A stretch of DNA of 64,000 bases from Motacilla alba alba (Eukaryota; Chordata; Aves; Passeriformes; Motacillidae), in the NCBI RefSeq assembly GCF_015832195.1, contig NC_052018.1, positions 50,653,666-50,717,665 of the forward strand. Direction: 5' to 3'. Under the pieces are notes generated by a model. The model was given only the letters and a program-made list of their open reading frames with translations. It was not told the origin of the DNA and searched no databases. This document shows, piece by piece, positions 50,701 through 64,000 of the stretch (position 1 is its first letter; each line of letters opens with the position of its first letter). The position numbers were made by a program, and so were the translations under genes.

Positions 50701-53597
50701 ATATTTGTCATATTTTTAACAGTATATTGATTTTAATTTATGTTTTTAGTCTGAATAATTTAGATTATCTCAAGACTGAAAATTAGATTTCAGGAATCCT
50801 CCTTTTTCATTAAATGCTTCTCTTAACTGCAGGTCTGCACTTGGACCCATTTAATGTTTTAGTTGGTTTAATATTACATTAGAGCATACAGGCTAGCCAA
50901 AACACAGCCTCACTTAACATCTGGCAAATAACTGAGCCAAATAATGAACCTGAAGCACTCCTTGTTGGAGTTTCTCTTTCAAGTATGTGAAAGGTGATGG
51001 ACTTATTTCATGAAAAAAAAAAAAAAAGCCAATGCATACTAGCAAACAGAGAAATTACAAGACAAATGGATTTTAATTAAGAAATTTCCTTAAGGTGATG
51101 GATGACTGGTCCTCATAATTATTTGCAGGATGAAAAATGTCTTTCTTAGAAAACTTTTAAAGAGGGACAACATTCAGGATTACCCCTGAGGTGTCCTAGC
51201 ACAAGTCTTTTCTGTTCTATTCTCCATTTCTGGTCTTCTGTTTATCAGTTCTTTCTCAATCCTTTTGCTTGGTGGAAAGGATGAAATAGATGAGTTGACA
51301 ATCATCCAGTGCAGACTTTCCTTCTATGGAGGAGGTTAGCAAAGTGAAGCTTATAAAGTCTTTGTAAACAGGCTGCATACATACAAATTATATTCATTTT
51401 GTTAAATGCAATGAGGACTTTCATTGAAAATAATTTTGTTCTTGTTTTCCCTTCACCCTCCAGAGACAACCTTTTTGGAAGTCCTTTTCTCTATAGTTTT
51501 TAGATATTATTTATTTATTTTCACTTCTCCCATGCTTTTGAGATAGCTGCCAGTTCTCTGTCATTGCTCCCACCCAAGCCCATATCTCTTTGAACTCACC
51601 AGGACATAATTATTTTAACCAATGCAAACTCAGTATATCATCTTTAAGGTTCCAATTTTTTACTTCTGTGGCACTACTAGGTCACTTATTGACACATAAA
51701 ATTTGTGACCAGTACCTGCAAACATACCAGACATCCTTAATTTATTTTCCCTTTATGAAACAGATTCTACAGTAAAATTTGGGGTAGTTTGGAATAGGGA
51801 GACAGGAGAAAAGATGGAGTGGGGAAAAAGAGAGTTTGGTGACAGGAGGACATCTCACACATAATGCAGTGGCTATCTTAGGACTAACTTTACACATTCT
51901 AGTCATTTCAATAACACTAAGTTACTTTCAGAAAATATTCTGTACTTTGGAGGATAATTCTGCCTGCAGGTGTAATATTAATTCTTTTATACTTTTTGCA
52001 TACCTCCCTTATTCCTTTCTGACAGCTTGGTTTCATGTTTCCCAAACTTCCACAGATTCTTTCTGACTTACGTTTTTTGATCCTACCTCCTTAAGTCTGT
52101 ATTTTTTGGATTGAAAATTATATAATTTATGGTATATCCAAGAAGCTGGGAGCAGCACAAATATCTCAAAAAAACGGAACAGAATCTTCACCACAGTGTT
52201 AATTCTGACCATATTCTGTTCATGAATCATTAGGGAACCTCATATTTTACTGAATAGTATTCTATGAAAAATTATGCCAGTAAATTGCTTCAGTCCTTAG
52301 ACTTTGGGCCAATTAGGAGTAACAAATCACAAACTGTGAATGCTCAAGTCTCCTTCAATCCTCATTATGGAAAGTTTTGCTCACTGAAAAACTGTTAACT
52401 ACACCCAAAGACATGATCTTCAGGGCCAGTACAGGACATTTTACCACTCACTGAGAACACAAAAGTGGATTTTTTCCTGGATGTCATTGGGGTAAGTCTT
52501 TACATACAGGTCTGCCTCTGGCCATACACTGGGAGTGGCAGAGCTTACAGAACCAGTTTAGATTTGTGGTGGAGAGTATCTTCTCCCTCAAGTTCTGCCA
52601 AGAGATGTATGCACAGATAACAGAGGCAAGAAGGAGAGCTCTAAGCAGATGTAGAGACAAAAAGGAAACAAAACACCTTTGTGGGAATGGCCTTTGCCTC
52701 CAGCAGGTCTCAGAAGACCTGATGGTGCTCTGGGTGGAACCCTTCAGATCTTCTCATAGGGGAGCAGAAACCTACTAAAGCCTATTCTGAAAGGAAGTTT
52801 GCCCTGACCTGATCACAAGAATTACCTGTGGAACAGTCTACGCAGTCTGGGAAAGCTGCATTTCCCTACTGTAGATCTCATAAGCCTTATACAAGCTGTC
52901 ATGTGGATTTAGGAACCCAAAATGTTTGCATAAATGTCTTTTAATGACTAAATAATTGCCCCCTGAAGCACCCCAAAAGAAGCCAAAGGAAAGACGAATC
53001 ACCATCTACAAAAGATTAAAACAAAATTTCAAGTTCTTCCGCCAAGACATTTTGTAACTTCTATGAGCCAAAAAAAAGTTAGGAAAACTTTCAAGATGTG
53101 AAACCATTTCCTTTTTTGAGCCCTCCTGTCTCCCAAACATCTTGTTGAATTTACCTCAAACTTTCTATTAAATTTCTACATTGCCAGAATAACAAACTTC
53201 TGAAATTCCAATTGGATTGGTCTGGTAAAAGGCAAAGAGCTAAAAAAGTCAGTCCAGGAGCAAAAACCTGCTGCCAACTTTAGTATGGAGAGAATATAAA
53301 ATGAGAAATTCGCTCCAGTGAACCAAGAGCATGGGTTGTGTACACAATGCTTATTTCTCAGCAGTATTATCTAGTGCAATTTAGACTGACGTCAGAGCAT
53401 TAAACCCAAGTTTTACTTAGATCACTCCTCAGCACTTTGTTCTACCATCTGAGACAAGCATGCTAGCAAAAGATATGCCACCTTTCCGTTTCTTTAGTGC
53501 TGCTGTCAGAAGGACTTGATGCCCCCCATGATTTGCATAATCGCATGGAAATATTATTCCTAAAGTTTATTGATAGGTTTTATTCCGAAAATCAAGT
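47701..53597. other. Unique AT-rich non-coding DNA
   Basis: No gene, RNA gene or named repeat is recognised in this long interval. Short tracts include a run of 11 T at 48177-48187, a run of 12 A at 50330-50341 and 15 A at 51013-51027. An open stretch of 134 codons on the minus strand (48629-48225) shows no domain. Confidence 0.6.
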
Positions 53598-53612
53598 AGC
53601 ACCCTCTACTGG
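53598..53612 (-). promoter_or_regulatory. CTCF-like motif, reverse orientation
   Basis: The complement of AGCACCCTCTACTGG reads CCAGTAGAGGGTGCT, matching the CTCF core CCASYAGRKGGCRSY at 14 of 15 positions. It lies in unique DNA and faces the forward motif at 18386, giving a convergent arrangement. The motif alone does not prove binding. Confidence 0.45.
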
Positions 53613-54257
53613 GCAGTAGATCTTCTGGGCATATTGATCTGCCACTGAAAATAAAATGTCATGCCTTAAGTAAAATGCCTGCATAATTATCCATGTTGGA
53701 AAATCAGAAAATGAGACATTAGTGTAGAAATGTCAGGATGAGTGCAAGAATATAAAGCACAGAACCACTGTGAAAAACTATATCCTGTATTTCGGGGCTC
53801 AGCTCTATGAATTTCAAGGAAGTTTATCTATTTAACACCAAAACAGAGTTGGCCAAAACTTTGTGGTTAGCTTCGTATTTAGATTTCAACAGAAGCTGAA
53901 AGCCTGAGCAGAAACCCATATGTTCCATTTGTTGGCACAGGTATTTTCTCTCCAGATCAGTGAAGGTATACAGCTTTTTTAGAAATATTTGGAAAGTCAG
54001 CTCACGGTCCCTTCCAAGGTAATGCAAGAGATGCTTATGTTTATTCTGCAGCACTACTGAAGTGCTGTGGTTTTAGTTCAGAACATGCAGCAGGCAAACT
54101 AGACAGATTGCCCTTCCTTGCACTCCACTTCAGAGCCCTTAGTGGGTTCTTTCAAGGTTGAGAGAAATTGGGCTGTTACTGTTTTAGACTCCATAAATGC
54201 CTGATATCATTTTCTCACAGAACCTGGCAAAAACCTCTGTCTGATCTCTCCCAGTTG

Positions 54258-54261
<4 letters not shown>
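53613..54261. other. Unique non-coding DNA
   Basis: No gene or repeat is recognised. Confidence 0.6.

Positions 54262-54300
<39 letters not shown>
54262..54300 (+). repeat. (CT)n microsatellite, about 19 units
   Basis: Thirty-nine bases of perfect CT dinucleotide repeat, flanked by further pyrimidine-rich sequence on both sides. The whole region from 54230 to 54383 is pyrimidine-rich on + and ends in a splice-acceptor-like tttctag at 54377-54383. Confidence 0.95.
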
Positions 54301-54303
<3 letters not shown>

Positions 54304-56220
54304 CTCATTCTTTGTCTCTAAGGAAGCTTCATCTAAATAGCTTTTATTCTTTGTGTTCTGTCTCTTTTTCTGTCCCTTTCTAGGAGTGCTGTGACACAAC
54401 TGACCAGAAGCACCACATCAGAGTCCAAGGACAGTTTGTTAGAAGGGCAGCTGTGCAGGAATGACCTGGTGTTGTGGCACTTGGCTGAGAAACCAGTCTT
54501 CTGAAAGCCAGCTCTGAACAGCCCTGAAATCAGCAAGTGTCTTCCTGTCAGTCCAGGGCAGCTTGGACCAGGCCCACGTGCACATCTGGATGCAGTTTGT
54601 TCAGAAGTGCCTGCACTACCCCACCTTTTATCTGGTATCACTTTTTACAGGAATAAAGGAAAGCCTTATATCTGATGCTCTGCTGTTTCATGATTCTTTT
54701 CCAGTAATGAGATTAATATGTGTCTTTCTCATCTGTTTAATTTATTGTTGCTGTTGGATTTAGACTTTTTTCTCTGCTGTCAGTATATTAACTTCAAAGA
54801 ATGCACAACCACTTATTTCAAATGCATGAGTTGCATTTGGTGATTTTGGTGGGGGGCTTTTTGTTTTGTGTTTTGTGTGGGTTTTTTAAAAGTAGGAATA
54901 TATGCTTTTGCCTGGGCTAAATACACTAGCTCACAATATTGACATTGAATCAGATAAAAGCATATCTGGGGGAAGTGAACTGCATGGCACATCTGATAGA
55001 AATATAGTAGGAAAAAAAATCGAATTTAAAACATTTCTGTAAATCATAGCAGGAGTCAGTCTGTGCTTGGTAAATTCTGATTCTTTATATCTTGCACTTA
55101 TCACATTGAAACCCATGTAATTATTTTAGGAAGTTCAATTTCAAGTATTCAATAGTTTCTGTGAGAAGATTTTATTCTCACTACTGCACAGTTATAGATT
55201 ACAGAAAGAGCAGGAGGACAATGTATTTGCTCTTCATGGCTGGAAATTCCTCAGATTTCAAAGCTGGAAACTTTTAGAAGCCGCTACTCAAATATATAAT
55301 GGAAGAGATAATACCCTCTCTGTTTGCCTTAAAAATGTGGCCCATGAGTAATGTCAGAACACTTTTCTTTTACTGAAATATGACCTGATTCTGTAACTCT
55401 AGCTTTACTTAGGAAAAAAAAGGTTTGTTAAAGAATTTACACAAGCCTATTTTCAGTGGTTACTGAAATGGGTGGGGAATACAACTTAAAATAAGGTGCA
55501 ATTTTGTCCTTATGTAGAAAATTTTAGTAACACCCACAGTAGAATCAAGTCATATTTTTGTATTTAAAATGCAATACTGACATGTTTTTCAAGGCAGATG
55601 TTACATATAACTTTGTATTATCCTTTGATGTTAGTACACAGTGGTAAAGAATTTTTGAGAGTTCATAGACTTGGCATACCCAGAAGAAAGATTTAGCATA
55701 TGATTGCTTTGAGTTGGAAAAAATTTCAAATAATGAGATTTTCCTATATTTGCAATTTGAAATTGGCTGGAATTCTTCACAACTCGTGCATTGCACATCT
55801 AACCTGCTTGTACCTGTAAGAAAATCAGATTATTCTTTTAATACATTAGCCATCCATCCCAAAGTGCTGTGAAACATAATTGTCTCCAACATGTCCATAT
55901 AATTCTTTTCTCCTGGAATTTTGAAAGCATTTTTACATGTATCATAAATTGTAATTATTTTATTTAAAGCTGTACAGGGGAAGTACTTTTGTAGTTTGTA
56001 CTATGATTTCAAAGTTTTTGTTCCTTGTAGTCCAAAGCAGCCCTTTTCAACTTTTGCACCATTAATGAAGAGAAATCCAAAAGAAAATATTCCACCTTTT
56101 GAAACATCCAGTACATTATTTTTTTTGTAAATGAGACAGTTTCAAATATTAATATTTTTGTACTGTAATAATGTATTTTTAAATTACAACAATAAAGATT
56201 AATATTAAAGAAAATTTTGA
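54301..56220 (+). other. Non-coding DNA; possible terminal exon and 3' UTR
   Basis: A pyrimidine tract ends in an acceptor-like tag at 54381-54383. From 54385 a + frame of 39 codons runs to a TGA at 54502-54504. No further named feature follows until poly(A)-signal words AATAAA at 54652 and 56191, the latter in an AT-rich context typical of vertebrate 3' UTR ends. The 39 residues match no protein I recognise. This could be the last exon of a gene or long non-coding RNA entering from the left, or a chance arrangement. Confidence 0.2.
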
Positions 56221-57862
56221 AAAGAAAATTTGTATTTATCAGCTCCTCAATTTTAATTAATATGATGCATGTTTCTCAGTTATTTTCCTAGATTTTCCTA
56301 TCAGGCAAAATTTCTGCTCTCCTTTACACAATTTCTGGACACATCTTAAATGGGAGAAATATAAGCAAATCTTGTAAATGTTGATATAAGGCTTAATGGA
56401 CAGGACACTTCTATTTAATAGAATAATAAGGAAATTATGGAAGGTCAGGAAACACTGAGGACAAAACGTGAAGATAATGGCTGAAAAATTTGAAGAGGGA
56501 TGAGGATTTTAAACTTGTAAGTCCTAGACACAAAAAGGAGATGGTGATATAACTGGTGCAGAGGTGAATGAATTGAAAAATATGGTTAATAGTTTAATTT
56601 TAAAGAAAACCTGTTATCAATAAAAGCTTATTTGTGTGAACTGAAGAGAGAAACTAGAGTAAAGAGAAAATGAAGATGGCAGAAGAGATTAAAGTGGGTA
56701 GACCAGAGCAGCAGTTGGTGACTGAAATCATGCTGAGATAATACATATATCCACAAATAATTTCCATATGTTTTAACATCTCTTATTTTTCTCCCAAATG
56801 CCTACCAGAGGATCCTTCCTTTTGTGTTTCTCTTTCATATAACAGGTTTTTCTCTGATATTTATTGCTCTGCTTGCTAATTCGCCTTCCCTGATCAAAGT
56901 TCATGAGCTTTCCTATCTGATCAGCATGGAAGGGACACGTTCACAGGAACACGGAGTCAGCTGTGTGAGCCATCTCACCCTGAGGCTGCGACACACATCC
57001 CATGAAGAATCATATCTGTGTCCTTTTCACAGATCTAACCTGACACACAGCAGCACAGAGCTCCTCATCGCTTGGCATGAGCAGTGGTCTCTGGTTTCCG
57101 GAATCAAACTTGTTCCCTAAGTTTAACCTTCTTGCTTCCAAATATTAAATTGTCTCAGAAAATGCTGCTTAAATTATGCTTATCATGTTTTGTTTAATAG
57201 AAGGAGAGATAGTCCAAGCTGAATGTGACTGAAGAGCTATGCAGTCAAGAAGGTTTCACTTTCATGTGACAGTGTGCCTTGGCACTCCCCTTAAGCATCC
57301 CTCACAGCTTTCAACCCACACATCCATAAAGTTGTTGCTCCAGAGACTCCTAATCCAGTGAGTGGAGAGTTGGGAACTCCATCTCTGAAAATGCAGTGGG
57401 AGGTGCCCAGCCACTAATGAAAACAATGGTGGGAGGAGGGCTGTTCTTAGGGACTAATATCTGTAGGGGGATAATCACAGGCTCCACACATTGCTGAATC
57501 CAACTGACAAAGGTTTCAGTGCTTTCAGTGGGGGAGTGGATGGTGTCCTATGGGCAGGAATAGTATGACAATGGCACAAACCAGCCAAAACAAGTCGTCA
57601 AATGGCGTAGGTGAGCTCTTTGTATGGGCAGAGTTTTATGGGCTGCTTGAGTCAGCTGTTTTGGACAATTATTTTTAAAGGCTGCAACAGGCACTGAGTC
57701 ACACTTGTACATCTGAGTTCATTGCAGAACAAGTTGCTTTAGGCACCCTCTCTGCATTGTCAGCCTATTTTGCACCCTACTCAAAGGACAGATGCAGTAG
57801 TATTTGCCAAGATTCCAGCTAATGTGCTAAATACATTAAGGAGTCATAGTTTATTAGCAAGG

Positions 57863-57886
57863 AAATTTGGGATCAAATTTGGGATA
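57863..57886. repeat. 12-base tandem duplication
   Basis: The units aaatttgggatc and aaatttgggata are adjacent and differ only at the last base. Confidence 0.85.
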
Positions 57887-60800
57887 AAATGCAACAGAAA
57901 AGCAGGTGTTCAGCAAGACAGCAACTTTAGCACCTCAGTATTAATATTATGAACAATATCAATAATAAACACATAATAGCTTTTACTTTGGATAATTTAC
58001 CAGCCAAGATCTTGAACTAAAATAATCCCTGATACTTCAAAAACTCTTTTTAAAAATTGCCATGCAAGTCTGATATGCAAGAAAATATATATAAAATGTA
58101 TTTGGTTGATATGAAAGACATAGCCAACTGGCACACAGAGCAGTTGGATCCAGGCTGCAGAAGCAAGATTTGGGTAATTAACATTCAATCTTCAAAATTT
58201 AGGACAGATTTTCCCAAGCTGCAACTTGCAGCTGCAGAACATCCTCACAGTTGCCAGAAAACACCACTGCTTTCATGTTCCCGTATTCTTTATACATGTA
58301 ATTTTCAAATTGTGGATCTTACTAATCCACAAATACTGCTTCAGACAAAGCAGATAGTTGCAAGATGAAATGCAACAGTGATTGCTCACATAGAAAGCAA
58401 AGGGATTTTTAAAACATCTGCATAATTGAAAGTCCATTAGGAAACACAGTAAGCAGAATGGCATTCTGGAGCGCATCTCCCCCACCCCTGCAGAGCAAAG
58501 TTTCAGGATGGGAAAGACTCATGCAGGGGGAACAGCTGTTTGGAAAAGCCCTCTTGTCTCTGCAACCAGGAAGGAAGTGCTCCTTTGGGAATCCTGTCCA
58601 GGTGTAGAAGCAGAGGAAAGCAAAAACAGGGGAAGGCAGCTGCTCACCATTCAGCAGCTGAGGTGAAAAACCAATGACTGAGTTAAAAATGAGGGTTCCT
58701 CTGAGAGAGGAGAGTCAAGAGTCCAGCCAGGACACTCTTGCCTCTTTGCCAGAATATTTCCGTCCATGGTGCAAAGAAGAAGATGGTGTCACACAGAAGA
58801 CTCAGACAAATCTTGCTGAAAATAGATCACTCATTACATTTTAGAGGTGTCAATTGTGAAAGGAGAGAACTTTTAAACAAGGCTGAAAGTACAGAAGATG
58901 CCCAGGGGTGCCTGTGTGTGATGGGAACATCCCAGTAGAAGTACATTCCCCTTTGCTGCTCAGTAAATACACAACTGTTTATATTACTTTGACATCAATA
59001 GTCCTTGAAGGAGTATAGCTATAAGCCTGATTTTAGTGCTGTTGTTGGAATCATACTACTAGTATAAGATAGTTAAAATATTCTTTTTTCAGAAAATTAT
59101 TTTCTGTAACATAGTATCTCTTACCATGCACTGCATAAACCTGGATTGTCAGGAGTCCGAATAGAAACGTCCTCAATCTCTACAAGGTTTCTGGATGGGT
59201 TTTATGAATTGTTTGTGTGATTTGGGTACCTGTCTGCCTTTCAAAATACTTAAAATTCAATGGGAGGTCTGCTGGATATGCATCTGTGGAAATACACTGG
59301 TGGGAATCCAGCTGGGAAAGGAAATGGAGTTGCGGGAGGCTGCAGCTTAGCGCAGGGTAAGGGCACTGGTAAGCACGCAGTGTCCTGGGGCTGGCAGAAT
59401 AGGTAACCCAAGTGTGTCTGCATGTGGTGCAATCCCAGCTCTGCCTGCAATGTAGGCATGCCTTTGTAGTGACTGCTTCCTACTCTTAACGCTAAAAAGC
59501 TAAAGTGGCGTCTACAAGTCTGCCTGTGGGAAGGAGAGAGAGAGAGGAACTCATTAAATGTTATTATCTTGTGAATAGACTTGGTCAGACAAAACAATAG
59601 GATAGCTGAAGCTTAGGGGAAAGCTCCTCTGTGACGCATTGGGGTCTACATCATTAGCATTTCTTCAGTGACAAAGCCAAAGAAAAAAGGTCTGTTACAG
59701 CCCTTTGAAAACAGAGAGGCCAAAGAGGTGAATGCAAGGATACACATGGGGATGTGAAAGATGGACATGAGGTAGGAAAGGGAAAAGCTGCTCTTCCAGC
59801 AGTGAAATGCTTCATTCAAATTATTTGTGACTGAAGAAGCAGAGAAGGAATCAGGTGTTTGGACATTACAATGAAGAAAGAAAAAAAAAATGGTGTGGAA
59901 GAGGAAGGATATCCTCCAACTGCTCAAAAAATGTAAGAAACTCAAGACAAGAAAATATGAGTAATTTCACTTGAACCGATGCATTTCCCATGCTAATTAA
60001 AATAGAGGAATTCATGGGATTTCCCTAAGTGTGCATATCTTCAAATATTCCATGGACTTGCCTAATGAATGTAAAACATGTCATGACAAAAAGATTGGTG
60101 CTGTGGAATAAGATCCAGTGGACAGTCATAGTGTGGGGACTTGTGGGTGGTACTGGGCTGAGGGTAACCTATGATTTAATTTGCACAATGAGTAAGAGAC
60201 AGGGAAAACTGTCTGATAAGGACCTCAAAGATAACATTTGCTGCTTAGATCATGGAATACTGAAGATAATCACCCTGATACTACTGGAGATCTGGATACA
60301 AAATATGATATTTAGTCAGAGTACAGTCATAGGAGCTTGATGAAAAAACCATAAAATTAGAATAATAGTACTATTCAAACTTAAACAGTGCTCACAACAA
60401 ATTTAAGAATAACACAACAGAATTACAAAGCACAGGAAACAGATATGTGTCTTACCTACTATTAGCATTTGATCTGTATTTATTGGTTTTGACACGCTAA
60501 AAATCTCTGAAGGGGGAAATATAAAAGACTAAAGTGCATTGCCTAATTTCCCAGGAGAAAGCATATTAAGAAGACAAAGTCCACTGCCTGTATATTAGTT
60601 TATCACACTCAGGCTGTCTTTCATTTATATCTCTGCCCCTGACAGCTGAGAGACTGAGGCTATCTGGAGACAAAATGTTCACTGCTGTCATCCTTCTCCT
60701 CAGATCTTCTGCCTCTCAAGGTATCTATCCACAAGTGCCGCTGAAGGACATTGTACCAGCACAGACTAAAATAAAGACTTTGTAATGAAACAACGTAAGA

Positions 60801-62735
60801 CTGCTTGGGAAAATAAGATGTCTGTCTAGCATACCAAAAAGGAAGGAGGGAGGCAAAAAAGAAAACATGCTGGCAAGACAGACAGCTGAAGGACACATGG
60901 CCATGCAAGTTTGAGGGTTTGAGGGGAAAGGTCTCATCATGCTGCCAGCTACCACACTCTGCACAGCCTCTGAAGAACAGGACTGTGCCTGCAGCTCAGC
61001 TGAAGTGGACAGTGCCTTGCTAGTGAGGTTATTGTGTGCAAAGCCCTACAGCAGAACAAGGAGGCTAGGCACATTTCAAGTACTTGGGCTGGTTTTCAGC
61101 AAAACTGCAGTGTCCTGATTCAATAGGTGGTTTCACTACATGATGAAGTGAAAGAACTTTAGCTCTTCCGCTTTGACAATTAAACAAGGCCTCCTAAAAT
61201 AGCAATAGTTTCAGGCACTTAATACAAACATGCCATTCGTCAAAATCTTATTTGCTTCACGGAGATGATTGATGAGTGTGCTATTTTGTGCTAAATATGA
61301 CAACTTTCTGGAACATTCCTTGTTGATGACCATGAACTTTGCTGTTTGCAAGGCCAGCTGAGGCTGCAGTAGTGTAACAAGCATGTCCTTAGTGGTGGCA
61401 TTGGCATTATTACTTCTGGATAACCCTCTACTTCTACATAAATATTTGCCTTTTAAAAATGGGAGGAAAGGCCTTGAATGTGCTTAGAACACTTGGTAAA
61501 ATCAGTTGTCTGAAAGCCAACTGTTATATCAATTCATTTTTATTTTCATGCAGGAAATCTTTAGCTGTGTCTGAGCTGACTGGCTATACATTTTGAAGGA
61601 TAGGAAAGGTCATTTGAATATATGTGGCTGTATCAAAGATCCTTTATCCTGAAATGGTCATACAATATTTGAAAGAAAAGCTTTTCCCTGGCTGCTTTAT
61701 ATTGTCTGGAGACAGCTGACATCTGCAGCATGCGTAAACCTGGAGGACCTTCTGTTAAATACATTTGTAGAACTAAGAAAAGTGTTTTGGGTGAAAAGAA
61801 TATTTCCAACCCCTTCTGCCACCTCTTTTTTCCCCCACTCTAGGACATTCTGCAGCATGGCACCTTGCAAAAGCAAAGTAGCCACAAAGCAACACCAGTT
61901 TTTGGTTATTTCCAGAAGGAGAAGCAGGAGAAGGTTCATGAGACAGAATGGATGCTGTCATTCAGTGCATAATGCTGCCTCTGGTTCTTGCTTGTTTGAT
62001 ATACTTTCATGTAACTAATTTATTATCTGTCATTTCCTCACAAGCCTTCAAAGGCTTAAAATCTTTGAGTGGGCTGAAGCATTACATGTCCTGCTGGTAC
62101 CAAACTCACAAAGATTTGCATCCATTTTTTTTTGGTACAACTGCAAGGACCCAAGCTCTTAGGTCTTTGTCATGGGTTGCAATATAATTGGAATGATGCA
62201 GAGAGTTCAATATCAATGGAGAATGAATGAGATGGGGTTTGTTTGTAGTATCACTACTGGTAATCTCAATTTTCTTAGTATGAAGATCATTAAAATAAAA
62301 AAAAAAATTTACAGAACAGATGGAGACATCAGACATTTCACAAAATCAGCTTCTCTAGCTGACAGTAATGTCATGTACTATTGTAATCTACATTATTGTG
62401 TTATTTAGAATAGATTAAATTATCAGTTTCTGTTATACCAAGATTGTTGTGTCTAGTTGATCTAATAATATCTATTCGTAGCACTGAAAAATTACTCACA
62501 TGATTTTGAATCTTTGATTAAGCAAAACTCTCGTTGTTTTAATGAACAAATGAAACCAAAATAAACTCACAGGAAGCAATACTCCAGTAAATCTGATTTT
62601 TATTCATGCTTGAAAAATCTCTTGAAATATTGAATGACTACATTTTTTTTTATCTGCTATCTTGAAATGTATAGTTTTCTCATTGTTTCTAATGGAGCAT
62701 ATGGTTAAATCTGACTCTTGGGTACTTTAAAAAAG

Positions 62736-62788
62736 TCAGTTTTCTGGGAAAATATTTCAAAAGAAATCAATTTTCTGGGAAGATATTC
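62736..62788. repeat. Local direct repeat, period 31 bases
   Basis: The words tcagttttctgggaaaatat (62736) and tcaattttctgggaagatat (62767) are near-identical and lie 31 bases apart. This is a small duplication in non-coding DNA. Confidence 0.8.
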
Positions 62789-64000
62789 TATATAACCAAA
62801 GAATTAGGAAAAAAAACCCAGCTTCTCTCAGAACCACTTCTAAATCCAAATGGGTCACAGAGACAAAAAATGCTTTCACCACAAGTAGAAAAAATATTCA
62901 ATGCTAAATTTTCAGCCTGGACGAAGTAACGTTCCAAACATGGAACTGGACAGAAATGTGAGAGAAACAGAACCATTCCAACAACTGAGTGATCGGCTAG
63001 GTACCACCTGCCTGGGCTATATCCCTCCAACATAGTTACACCTGGGCGCTTAAAAACTGACCATGCTAACAGAAAAGGTTCAGCGCCAACCACTCTGGCC
63101 ATGTTCTCACATTTCTTTATAGCCTCTCTGGATTGTATTTTTTCTTCCTAGAATGGAAATGATGGAGTAGCATGTGTTGCAGTGATTTAGTTTGCATAGA
63201 GCCTGGACTTACTCCCATGCACCGCAACTAAAGGGATCAGAAAACCTTTCTGCCCATTGTTGGCCAACAGAAGTTGTTAGTGATTTGCTCAAAGTAAGCT
63301 TTGTGCTCTTATTTGGCTGTGTCTAGACAGCCAAATAGTTTGCTGCTATCCAAGGAATGTGCAGCTAATGTCAGTGATGTATTCACAGGAAAGCATTGGT
63401 TCTGGAGCATAGGCTCAACACAATCACTGCAAAGTGTAGAAGCCAAGAGGCAGGGTATTCTTCCTTGAGCAGGCTATTTATTATGGGGCTTACTTAATTT
63501 CCTCCAAGAGAAAAAAAATTGTTGAAAAAAATTCTTTAAAATTTCACTAATTTAACATACAGCTAATATTCAGTTTGATAGTCATATGAGAGAGATTTAG
63601 TTAAGAGGCATTTTAGACACATAAGAACGCATAAAATTCTTGTATGGTCCAAGAATTACAAGCAGAAGAAGCAGAACTGTCTTGTGTTCTTCACTAGCAA
63701 CTGCCTTTGGGAAAAGATTTATGACCTGTCTTAAGTAACTGTATTAATAGTTGACAGGTGTTTAGAAAAACAAAATGACAATCCAAGAGGTCAATATGAA
63801 GAAAAAACCCAAGCCAAACAACACTTACATATTTTGGAAAGGACAATAACACCCCAGGAAAAGTTTAGTTTCTGTTAGCTCCCAGTGGAGTTATGCCTGC
63901 TTAGAGAAATGACCCATCATACAGTGATGGGTTGTCCTTTGATTGCTTCTGAGGGAGAATACTTGGCTACTAGCATTGTAAACTACTACCAATCCTATGA

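Larger units (their letters stand above)
56221..64000. other. Unique AT-rich non-coding DNA
   Basis: No gene, RNA gene or named transposon is recognised to the window end. Small local duplications occur at 57863-57886 (aaatttgggatc, then aaatttgggata) and 62736-62788. Open stretches reach only about 115 codons on the minus strand (59597-59250) and show no domain. Confidence 0.6.

Noticed and set aside
56020..56070. hAT-type DNA transposon end (cagcccttttcaacttttg)
   Set aside because: Only a loose resemblance to one terminal word, with no matching inverted end or 8-base target duplication found nearby.

Overview
This window reads as vertebrate nuclear DNA, most likely from a bird. It is AT-rich and has no operon-like packing or long conserved reading frame. 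Its only recognisable mobile DNA is the CR1 family of LINEs, several copies ending in degenerate ATTCTGTG octamers, plus a few old MIR-like SINE scraps. No L1/Alu-type or B1-type repeats were seen. Low repeat density with CR1 dominance points to Aves; a turtle or crocodilian is a weaker alternative. The inference rests on repeat content only, because no identifiable host gene is present.

No protein-coding gene, rRNA, tRNA or CRISPR array could be supported. The longest open stretches are 39652-40185 (-), 42624-43133 (+), 31029-31520 (+) and 21450-21917 (+). The 42624-43133 frame is explained by the C-terminus of CR1 ORF2 at its 3' part. The other three resemble no family I know and are probably chance. 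The window is best read as a gene desert or one or more large introns.

Layout: 1-4949 is unique AT-rich DNA. A CR1 3' end (+) lies at 4950-5166, a longer internally deleted CR1 (-) carrying reverse-transcriptase sequence at 7440-8420, and a CR1 3' end (-) at 9594-9990, followed by a run of 25 G at 10112-10136. From 10137 to 19539 the DNA is unique, with a CTCF-like motif at 18386. A very old CR1 (+) occupies 19540-20380. The interval 20381-36044 is mostly unique, with a pyrimidine-rich part (21200-21920), a purine-rich part (24140-25060) and a stretch that looks conserved in character (26440-29560). CR1 pieces recur at 36045-36092 (+) and 36311-36928 (-). A relatively CpG-dense stretch covers about 38700-39960. 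A young-looking CR1 (+) sits at 42816-43216 and another 3' end (-) at 43731-43830. An old CR1 remnant is at 47545-47700. A second CTCF-like motif, in the opposite orientation, is at 53598-53612, and a CT microsatellite is at 54262-54300. The rest to 64000 is unique.

The most testable observations are a convergent pair of CTCF-like motifs about 35 kb apart and several exon-like segments with good splice signals. These include 28424-28478 (+), a MIR-like segment at 38031-38115 (-), and a possible terminal exon from 54384 with a poly(A) signal at 56191. All are inferences from sequence alone. I found no convincing undescribed system.
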